A DNA stretch of 12,231 bases. Source: Chloroflexota bacterium. GTDB lineage: Bacteria > Chloroflexota > UBA6077. The position numbers and the translations under genes are program-made. Numbering within the stretch: the stretch's first letter is position 1; each line of letters opens with the position of its first letter. Shown here one piece after another: positions 1 to 5,454 of the stretch. The stretch covers positions 1 to 12,231 of the forward strand of contig JAJYKO010000072.1 in NCBI GenBank assembly GCA_021788565.1. The letters are read 5' to 3'. Below the pieces are notes generated by a model. The model did not search any database and was not told the origin of the DNA. It was given only the letters and a program-made list of their open reading frames with translations.

Positions 1-144
1 GCGAGTACAGCTTCGCACGGCCCCGCTCAAGCCGATTGGGGCCTGAGCACCTAACTGATCCAGACTCGTAGCAGTTCGCTCACTCAATTGCACGAATACA
101 CTCACAAGCTCTGAGCGTAACCGAAGCATCTCCTCGTGGCTGGA

Positions 145-173
145 GAGATCCTTCGCTGAGGCTCAGGATGACA
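145..173. repeat. Palindrome-like intergenic repeat
   Basis: An imperfect inverted repeat has outer arms ATCCT (149-153) and AGGAT (165-169) around a GC-rich centre. It resembles the short 'GATCCTTCG...CTCAGGATGAC' intergenic repeats that I recall from many bacterial genomes; that recollection is not verified here. Only one copy is visible in the window. It lies in the gene-free leader upstream of rpsP. Confidence 0.45.
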
Positions 174-205
174 ACTAAAAGACGCTGGCCTCGGTCTGCT
201 CTCAT

Positions 206-235
206 TTGCTGCGGAATAGCCGTGTCAACTATAAT
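206..235 (+). promoter_or_regulatory. Candidate sigma-70 promoter for the rpsP operon
   Basis: A perfect -10 hexamer TATAAT (230-235) is preceded, after an 18-base spacer, by a weak -35 TTGCTG (206-211). Transcription would start near 242 and give a leader of about 100 bases before rpsP. The -10 match is strong and the -35 match is poor. No other comparably good promoter was seen in 1-342. Confidence 0.5.
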
Positions 236-257
236 ACTTGCATCGTCAGGTAACTCC

Positions 258-314
258 AGCGAGGCTACCCCGGAAGCAGTCGGCCGCCGATGCGACGGGC
301 TCGGGAGCCTCGCT
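258..314 (+). other. Long-range inverted repeat in the rpsP leader
   Basis: AGCGAGGCT (258-266) and AGCCTCGCT (306-314) are perfectly complementary over 9 bases and enclose 39 GC-rich bases. In RNA they would form a stem ending about 17 bases before the Shine-Dalgarno sequence. It could be a ribosomal-protein leader structure or just a stable stem. No T-run follows, so it is not an obvious terminator. Confidence 0.35.
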
Positions 315-342
315 AATAGTCTCAGCCTCGAAAGGAGAGGGG

Positions 343-606
343 ATGATCAAGATCCGGTTGCGGAGAACCGGCGCTACCAAGCAGCCTCACTACCGCATAG
401 TGGTGGCCGATGCCCGAGCGCCCAGGGACGGGAAGTACATCGATCTGGTGGGGCATTACGACCCCCTGACAGAACCCGCGTCTATCGACGTGGACGCCGA
501 GAAGGCGGCCCGCTGGGTTCAGCAGGGAGCGCAGATGACCGAGACGGTGCAGAAGCTCTTCGCCCGCGTGGGCGTTCTGGATCAGGTAAAGGGAGTGTCC
601 AAGTAG
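343..606 (+). CDS. rpsP: 30S ribosomal protein S16
   Basis: This gene encodes S16 (87 residues), a small-subunit protein that binds 16S rRNA in the 5' and central domains and helps assemble the 30S particle. The start MIKIRLRRTGATKQPHYRIV and the segment GKYIDLVGHYDP are hallmark S16 sequence, and the length is normal for the family (about 80-90). The ATG at 343 is chosen because AGGAG lies at 333-337 with a 5-base spacer and because homology begins exactly there. A longer reading from 238 would add 35 residues that do not look like S16. It is the first gene of a cluster with khpA and rimM, an arrangement seen widely in bacteria where ffh often precedes it; no ffh is visible here. Confidence 0.96.
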   Translation: MIKIRLRRTGATKQPHYRIVVADARAPRDGKYIDLVGHYDPLTEPASIDVDAEKAARWVQQGAQMTETVQKLFARVGVLDQVKGVSK

Positions 607-722
607 GCCGGGGAGCGACGTGGGGTACGATCCCTGCGCTGCACAGGACCTGGAGCATTCCGGATGGCGTTCGCAGCTCATGGTAGCTGCCAAGAACCCT
701 CGACAAGGATGGCTACACGGCC

Positions 723-950
723 ATGAAGGAACTAATAGAGTTCATCGCCAGGTCGCTGGTGGACGATCCGAACGCGGTGAAGGTCACGGAAATCGAGGGT
801 GATCAGGTCACCACGTATGAGATCGAGGTAGCACCAGCCGACGTGGGCAAATTGATCGGCCGCCAGGGACGCATTATCAAGGCTATACGGTCGGTCGTGC
901 GAGCGTCTGCCGCTCGTCAGGGCAAGCGCGTGGCCGTGGAGGTCCTGTAG
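723..950 (+). CDS. khpA: KH-domain RNA-binding protein KhpA (YlqC family)
   Basis: This is a 75-residue protein made almost entirely of one KH domain. The RNA-contacting GxxG loop is visible as GRQG (residues 46-49) inside VGKLIGRQGRIIKAIR, followed by the usual helix and strand ending VAVEVL. Family members (KhpA/YlqC) bind RNA, often together with KhpB, and in Firmicutes affect cell division and elongation. Position between rpsP and rimM is the classic context. It starts 116 bases after the rpsP stop with only a weak AAGGA (about 13 bases upstream). A small hairpin (GCAGCT/AGCTGC, 673-690) lies in that gap. It ends 8 bases before rimM, so the two are surely co-transcribed. Confidence 0.93.
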   Translation: MKELIEFIARSLVDDPNAVKVTEIEGDQVTTYEIEVAPADVGKLIGRQGRIIKAIRSVVRASAARQGKRVAVEVL

Positions 951-958
951 CAGGCAAC

Positions 959-1477
959 ATGCCCGAGGCAAACGGGCCAGGCCGGCCTTTCCTGGTTGTG
1001 GCGAGGATCGTCTCTCCTCAGGGGAACCGCGGCGAGGTGAAGGCGGAAATGGTCACCGACTTCCCGGAGAGGTTCGCATCCACCGCCGCCGTCTATGTGG
1101 GAGACGAACACCGACGATACGAGGTGGAGAGCCACCGAGTTCTCGATCGGGTTGTAGTCCTGAAGCTGCGCGGCGTGGAGAGCATCGAGCAGGCGGAGCG
1201 GCTCAGAGGGGCGCTGGTCGAGGTGCCGGAAGAGGACTCCGTCGAACTCCCATCGGGCCACTACTTCTGGCACCAGATTATTGGGCTGCGGGTGGTGACT
1301 GGCGAGGGCGAGGAGCTCGGAACCGTGGACGACATCCTGGAGACCGGTAACAACGACGTCTACGTAGTCCACCTCCGCGGGGAAGAGCTGCTGATCCCAG
1401 CCATCAAGGACGTGGTCAGGTCGATAGACCTGGAGACCGGCGTGATGACGGTCCATCTCCTGCCCTGGATGGACTAG
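959..1477 (+). CDS. rimM: Ribosome maturation factor RimM
   Basis: RimM (172 residues) assists late maturation of the 30S head, binding S19 and 16S rRNA. The N-terminal RimM barrel (residues about 10-90) has the glycine-rich segment QGNRGEVKAEMVTD, a variant of the usual GxxGLRGEVKV. The C-terminal PRC-barrel (about 100-170) begins with GHYFWHQIIGLRVV and contains NNDVYVV and LLIPAIKDVV, all characteristic. Length is normal. It begins 8 bases after khpA with an AGG close upstream. In many bacteria trmD and rplS follow directly; here recO follows instead after a gap of about 65 bases. Confidence 0.95.
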   Translation: MPEANGPGRPFLVVARIVSPQGNRGEVKAEMVTDFPERFASTAAVYVGDEHRRYEVESHRVLDRVVVLKLRGVESIEQAERLRGALVEVPEEDSVELPSGHYFWHQIIGLRVVTGEGEELGTVDDILETGNNDVYVVHLRGEELLIPAIKDVVRSIDLETGVMTVHLLPWMD

Positions 1478-1541
1478 CTCGCGCTTTCAACTGGAGTTGG
1501 GGTTGTCCTCAACCCCGACGATATCCCTAGCGTGCAACCTC

Positions 1542-2327
1542 ATGTCTGAGCGACCGAGAGTCTACAGAACCAAAGGCTTCGTCTTGAAGAGGACGGATCT
1601 GGGCGAAGCCGATAAGATCCTCACCATCTACACATCTACCTCGGGAAAACTCCGTGCCGTCGCCAAGGGCGTGCGCCGTCCCAGCTCCCGGTTGGGCGGC
1701 CACGTGGACGACTTCGCCTACGCCGACATGCTGCTGGCGAGGGGGCGCGACCTCGACGTAGTCACGCAGAGCCAGACCCTGGACTCGTTCCGCCGGCTGC
1801 GCGAGGAGCTGTGGCGCTCCAGTTACGGCTACTACGTCTCGGAGCTGGTGGATGCCTTCAACGAAGAGCGGGTGGAGAACCGGCCCCTCTTCGACCTGCT
1901 GATCTCGACCTTCGAGCTGCTGGCCTCGGAGTCCGATCTCGCCACGGTGGTCCGTTTCTTCGAGCTCCATCTGCTGGAGCTGGTGGGCTATCGGCCGGAG
2001 CTGGGGAACTGCCTCCGCTGTCGCGCCGAAATCCGCCCCGAGGTCAACTACTTCAGTCCGTTCCTGGGAGGGGTGCTCTGCCCCGCCTGTGGGCCGTCTG
2101 AGGTCTCCGCCTCCCGCATATCGGTGAACGCGCTGAAGCTTCTGCGGCATTTGCAGCGCCTCGGCGCCATGCCGGCCGGCGGCATTAAGGTGGACCCCGC
2201 CACCAGGCGGGATGTTGAGGCGACCATGCGCGTCTACATCGAGCACCTGTTGGAGCGGGCCGTCAAGTCCACCGCTTTCCTCGACCGCCTTCGCATTGAA
2301 GACTCCTCCCAGGCCGCGGCGGGCTAG
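1542..2327 (+). CDS. recO: DNA repair protein RecO
   Basis: RecO (261 residues) mediates loading of RecA onto SSB-coated single-stranded DNA with RecR in the RecFOR pathway. The N-terminal OB-fold opens with the typical RTKGFVLKRTDLGEADKILTIYT. A C4 zinc-binding motif is complete: C157, C160, C180, C183 (CLRC...CPAC). The C-terminal part is helical. Start: the ATG at 1542 fits the family N-terminus; a TTG at 1497 would add 15 unlikely residues. Neither has a clear ribosome binding site. The stop TAG (2325-2327) overlaps the stop of the opposite-strand epimerase, sharing CTAG. It probably belongs to the rpsP transcript or has its own weak promoter; none was recognised. Confidence 0.94.
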   Translation: MSERPRVYRTKGFVLKRTDLGEADKILTIYTSTSGKLRAVAKGVRRPSSRLGGHVDDFAYADMLLARGRDLDVVTQSQTLDSFRRLREELWRSSYGYYVSELVDAFNEERVENRPLFDLLISTFELLASESDLATVVRFFELHLLELVGYRPELGNCLRCRAEIRPEVNYFSPFLGGVLCPACGPSEVSASRISVNALKLLRHLQRLGAMPAGGIKVDPATRRDVEATMRVYIEHLLERAVKSTAFLDRLRIEDSSQAAAG

Positions 2328-3439
2328 CCCACCAACCCGCGGCGCTTCAGCTCCGACGTTGCCGTGTCCATCCGGTCGTCGGCCGTCTGCCGGCGGACCC
2401 ACTCCGTCAGGTCGCGGACGCCCTCCTCGAAGGAGACCTTCGGCGAGTAGCCAAGATCTGAGAGTCTGCCGATGTCGGCGTAGCAGTGGCGGATGTCCCC
2501 CTTGCGGAAGCTGCCGGCTGCCAGCGGCTCGAGCCCAGGTGGTCCCACCCGCTCGCAGATGATCCTCGCCACGTCGCCGATGGCGAGGGGCATGCCGCTC
2601 CCCACGTTGAAAGCGCGGTAGTCTGCCTCGCCCTGATCCATTACCAGCAGCAGCGCCTGCACCACGTCGCTCACGTGGACGAAGTCACGGGTCTGGAGGC
2701 CGTCCTCGTAGATCAAGGGGGGCTTGCCGTTCATGGCGCGGGATGAGAAGATGGCGGCCGCGCCGGTGTACGGGTTGGAGAGCGCCTGGCGAGGACCGTA
2801 CACGTTGAAGAACCGGAGGGCCACGGTGGGCAGGCCGTAGGCCCTTCCCACGCAGAGCGACATCTCCTCCTGGTCCTTTTTGGAGATGGCGTAGATGGAG
2901 CTCGGGCGTAAGCCCTTCTCTTCCCCGGTGCGGGCGGGTGCGAGGATCGTCCCGCAGCGGGGACAGAGGGGATCCCAGCTCCCTTCCCGTAGCTGCTCCT
3001 CGCTCCGCTCGTCGGGCTCGACGCTTCCGCAGTTCGGACAGCTGTAGGCGCCCTCGCCGTAGATGGACATGGAGGAGGCCACTACCAGCTTGCGCACCGA
3101 ACCCCGCCCGTTGGCAAGCAGGTCCAGCAGCACCGCGGTGCCGAGGGTGTTGGCGCTCACGTACCGCTCGATCTCGTACATGGACTGGCCGACGCCCACC
3201 GCTGCCGCCAGGTGGAACACCACCTCCACGCCCTCCAGGCAGCTCCGGAGGAGCTCACGGTCCCGAACGTCGCCCTTCACCAGCTCGGCCGTGGGGTTGA
3301 AGTAGACAGGGATTTCCCGCGCGGCTCCGTGAACCTGCGGCTCGAGGCTGTCCAGAACGCGCACTCGGGCGCCCCGCTCTACCAGCGCATCCACCAGATG
3401 CGAACCTATGAACCCGGCCCCTCCAGTCACCAGTATCAT
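2324..3439 (-). CDS. NAD-dependent epimerase/dehydratase, dTDP-L-rhamnose 4-epimerase-like
   Basis: This is a cytoplasmic extended-SDR enzyme (371 residues) acting on a nucleotide sugar. The Rossmann motif TGGAGFIG (residues 5-12) binds NAD; the catalytic serine region is SSMSIYG (122-128) and the catalytic pair is Y183xxxK187 (YAISK). FFNVYGPRQ and RDFVHVSDV are typical of epimerases and dehydratases. An insertion between the Ser and Tyr motifs carries two CxxC pairs (C134/C137 and C159/C162), likely a small zinc ribbon. From memory, this insert and the C-terminal ELKRRGLV resemble proteins annotated as dTDP-L-rhamnose 4-epimerase; UDP-glucose 4-epimerase or another NDP-sugar substrate is possible. 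Start: ATG 3439 has AGGGGG (3446-3451 on the complement) six bases upstream; ATG 3445 is the alternative, and 3493 is unlikely. It is monocistronic here, so its partner pathway (glycan or cell-surface sugar) is not shown. Confidence 0.88.
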   Translation of the reverse strand: MILVTGGAGFIGSHLVDALVERGARVRVLDSLEPQVHGAAREIPVYFNPTAELVKGDVRDRELLRSCLEGVEVVFHLAAAVGVGQSMYEIERYVSANTLGTAVLLDLLANGRGSVRKLVVASSMSIYGEGAYSCPNCGSVEPDERSEEQLREGSWDPLCPRCGTILAPARTGEEKGLRPSSIYAISKKDQEEMSLCVGRAYGLPTVALRFFNVYGPRQALSNPYTGAAAIFSSRAMNGKPPLIYEDGLQTRDFVHVSDVVQALLLVMDQGEADYRAFNVGSGMPLAIGDVARIICERVGPPGLEPLAAGSFRKGDIRHCYADIGRLSDLGYSPKVSFEEGVRDLTEWVRRQTADDRMDTATSELKRRGLVG

Positions 3440-3470
3440 GCTCATCCCCCTGGTTTGTGGTGGATGCAAC

Positions 3471-3501
3471 ATTATATGGGAGAGAGGTCCCACAGTCGCA
3501 A
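3471..3501 (-). promoter_or_regulatory. Candidate promoter for the epimerase gene
   Basis: On the minus strand a perfect TATAAT lies at 3476-3471. Upstream, TTGCGA (3501-3496) is the best -35, with a somewhat long 19-base spacer. Transcription would start near 3464, leaving a short leader of about 25 bases before the ATG. The -10 is convincing and the -35 is weak. Confidence 0.5.
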
Positions 3502-3520
3502 GTTCGCGCGGCCAAGCAAC

Positions 3521-3549
3521 TTGACAGGGCTAGAACAAGTGGGTACGGT
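3521..3549 (+). promoter_or_regulatory. Candidate sigma-70 promoter for otsA
   Basis: A perfect -35 TTGACA (3521-3526) is followed after exactly 17 bases by TACGGT (3544-3549), which keeps the key TA...T positions. TATGCT (3551-3556) is an alternative -10 but at a poor distance. Predicted start is about 3556, giving a leader of roughly 190 bases that contains a hairpin and a riboswitch-like region before otsA. It is arranged back to back with the epimerase promoter. Confidence 0.6.
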
Positions 3550-3564
3550 CTATGCTGTCCAGTG

Positions 3565-3596
3565 CACGCGGGCAATGCGGATAGGTTGCCCGCGTG
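3565..3596 (+). other. Perfect 11-bp inverted repeat at the 5' end of the otsA leader
   Basis: CACGCGGGCAA (3565-3575) and TTGCCCGCGTG (3586-3596) are exact reverse complements around a 10-base loop. It sits just after the predicted transcription start and before the riboswitch-like region. As RNA it would be a very stable 5' hairpin; as DNA it could be an operator for a dimeric repressor. No T-run follows, so it is not a classical terminator. Confidence 0.6.
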
Positions 3597-3614
3597 AGCG
3601 GAATGTAACCGAAT

Positions 3615-3737
3615 AAGAAAGCCGAACCTCCGCTGTCGTGGCGGAGGGCGGGGGACCCAGTTAATGGGGTGAACGGCGCTTTGGCGTCGAGGGTAGCTCT
3701 TTCAGCCCTAACCCGTCAGCTAACCTCGCAGGCATTT
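3615..3737 (+). promoter_or_regulatory. Probable cyclic-di-AMP riboswitch (ydaO/yuaA class) in the otsA leader
   Basis: Conserved blocks appear in the family order: GCCGAACC (3621-3628), a hairpin CCTCCGC/GCGGAGG (3627-3647), GGGGGACCCA (3650-3659), GGGGTGAA (3666-3673), a variable hairpin (3674-3689), AGGG...CCCT (3690-3709) and ACCCGTCAGCTAACCTCGC (3711-3729) followed by AGGC. The last block is the most diagnostic. The 3' strand of the closing helix (GGCATTT, 3731-3737) could pair imperfectly with GAAAGCC (3617-3623). Known members bind two c-di-AMP molecules and usually lower expression of genes for osmotic balance and cell-wall turnover. Here the aptamer ends within a few bases of the otsA Shine-Dalgarno, suggesting control of translation initiation (inference). 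The class was assigned from memory of the consensus, with no covariance search run. Confidence 0.85.
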
Positions 3738-3749
3738 GAAAGGGGAAAA

Positions 3750-5264
3750 ATGGCTATCGAGCTCGCGTCTGCCCAGGCACCACCGACATTCGGCAAGTCC
3801 GGTGCGTTGTCCGACCTTCTCGCGGGGCATCAGCTGTTCGTCGCCAGCAACCGAGGACCCGTCCATTACCGGATGCACGATGGCCAGGTGGAAACCATTC
3901 CGGCTACCGGCGGTCTGGTGACGGCACTATCCGGCCTCACCGATCAGCTTCCGGTCACATGGATCTCCACGGCCACCGGTCCTGCGGACCGGCTGATGGG
4001 AAGCCGGCCCTCCTATATCTCCGCGAAGCCCGGCGCTCCCAGGATCCGCTTCGTCCACGCATCGGATGAAGCCCTCCAGTGGTTCTACCAGCGTTTCGCA
4101 AATCCCATTCTCTGGTTCCTTCAGCACAACCTGTGGGACCGGCTCTCCTCCCCCGAACTGCCGGGAACCATCGAACGGGGCTGGAGCCTGGGCTACCAGC
4201 CAGTTAACGGTGCCCACGCCCGGACCATAGCCAGGGAGATTGGTTGGTCCCGCCGGCCTGTTGTGCTGATACATGACTACCATCTCTACCTGGTGCCGGC
4301 GCTGCTCCGCAGACTCGTGCCTCACGCGCTGGTGCACCACTTCACGCACATTCCGTGGCCGGCACCGGGACACTGGCAGCCGCTTCCGCCCGTCATGCGA
4401 AGGCAGCTTTGCGAAGGGCTGCTGGGATCGGATGTGGCAGGCTTCCAGACCGAGGAGTCCGCGGGCAACTTCCTGAGCTGTTGCGAGCGGTTCGTCCCTG
4501 GGGCCAGGGTGGACTTCGACCGCTCGATCATCACTTTCCGCGGCCACCGCACCCTTGTTCAGGACTATCCGATCTCCGTCGACGCGAACGGCATCCGGAA
4601 TCTCGCCCGAGATCCGCGGACTGGCCGTTACAGGGAGCAGCTGAAACCTCGTAGGGGCGAGAAGCTAATAGTACGAGTGGATCGACTGGATCCCAGCAAG
4701 AACATCGTCTCGGGGTTCCGATCGTTCGGTCAGCTGCTGGAGCGCCGCCCGGACCTCTCGGGTCGGGTGCGCTTCCTCGCCTTCCTGGTCCCTAGCCGCG
4801 AGGCCATCCCGGAGTACCAGAGGTACGCCGACGAGGTGTGGCGGGAGGTGGACAGGGTGAACGAGCGGTTCGGCCGGGAGGACTGGAAGCCCGTGGAGGT
4901 GTTCCACCAGGAGAACCGGCTGCAGGCGATCGCGGGCATGTCGGTCGCGGACGTGCTGCTGGTGAATCCCCTCGCGGACGGCATGAACCTGGTGGCCAAG
5001 GAGGCGCCGCTGGTCAGCAGTCGGGATGCCGTCCTGGTCCTCTCCCAGAGCTGCGGCGCCCACATCCAGCTTGGCAAGGCGGCGCTGTCCGTGCCGCCGA
5101 GGGACGAGGACGCGACGGCCGTCGCGCTGGAGCGGGCACTGGAGATGCCGCCGCTGGAGCGACGGTTCCGGCAGGCTGCCCTGAGGGAGGCCATCGAGGC
5201 CGAGGACCTGGATTGGTGGGCCTCGCGCCAGATGGAGGACCTGCTGGAGTTCAAGTCAGCCTAA
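3750..5264 (+). CDS. otsA: Trehalose-6-phosphate synthase-like GT20 glucosyltransferase
   Basis: This is a 504-residue GT-B enzyme of family GT20, expected to join UDP- (or ADP-) glucose to glucose-6-phosphate to give trehalose-6-phosphate. Visible motifs: VASNRGP (31-37), PATGGL (51-56), HDYHL (175-179), FTHIPWP (198-204), GFQTEES (231-237), VDRLDPSKN (310-318) with the phosphate-binding Arg/Lys pair R312 and K317, and DGMNLVAKE (410-418). It is somewhat divergent: NPLADGMN replaces the usual xxLRDGMN, so another GT20 activity such as glucosylglycerol-phosphate synthesis cannot be excluded. Start: ATG 3750 has the strong site AAAGGGG (3739-3745), while GTG 3669 would lie inside the riboswitch and is rejected. 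No otsB is adjacent or fused. It converges with glgB. The neighbouring GlgE-pathway genes make trehalose the most likely product. Confidence 0.88.
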   Translation: MAIELASAQAPPTFGKSGALSDLLAGHQLFVASNRGPVHYRMHDGQVETIPATGGLVTALSGLTDQLPVTWISTATGPADRLMGSRPSYISAKPGAPRIRFVHASDEALQWFYQRFANPILWFLQHNLWDRLSSPELPGTIERGWSLGYQPVNGAHARTIAREIGWSRRPVVLIHDYHLYLVPALLRRLVPHALVHHFTHIPWPAPGHWQPLPPVMRRQLCEGLLGSDVAGFQTEESAGNFLSCCERFVPGARVDFDRSIITFRGHRTLVQDYPISVDANGIRNLARDPRTGRYREQLKPRRGEKLIVRVDRLDPSKNIVSGFRSFGQLLERRPDLSGRVRFLAFLVPSREAIPEYQRYADEVWREVDRVNERFGREDWKPVEVFHQENRLQAIAGMSVADVLLVNPLADGMNLVAKEAPLVSSRDAVLVLSQSCGAHIQLGKAALSVPPRDEDATAVALERALEMPPLERRFRQAALREAIEAEDLDWWASRQMEDLLEFKSA

Positions 5265-5454
5265 GGCCCGGACCGAGAGGGTGACGGTGCGACGGGGGAC
5301 CGGACGAGGGGGAGGGCGAAGCTCCCGCTGAGCCGCCACGTCGTGCGGACTCGCTGTCCGCTACATTGTGTTGCCGTCCCCAGGGGAGGGGTGATTGAGC
5401 ATCACCGGGCGGCTCGCCAGGAGGCTCGCCCTCCCCCGCCTCCCACTCACCTTG

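Noticed and set aside
19..48. Inverted repeat GGCCCC/GGGGCC near the left edge as a terminator of an upstream gene
   Set aside because: It has a 6-bp stem with a 13-base loop and no T-run, and no upstream coding sequence is visible to need it.
168..686. A 172-codon reading frame whose first 30 residues look like a signal peptide
   Set aside because: From 343 on it is the out-of-frame shadow of rpsP, with low-complexity Arg/Gly-rich sequence. Its ATG lies inside the palindromic repeat and has no ribosome binding site.
3669..3749. GTG start giving otsA 27 extra N-terminal residues
   Set aside because: This segment is the conserved part of the riboswitch, and ATG 3750 has a much better Shine-Dalgarno.
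5310..5326. Hairpin GGGAG/CTCCC in the gap between convergent otsA and glgB, as a bidirectional terminator
   Set aside because: The stem has only 5 pairs and there is no T-run on either strand. The 190-base gap shows no convincing terminator.
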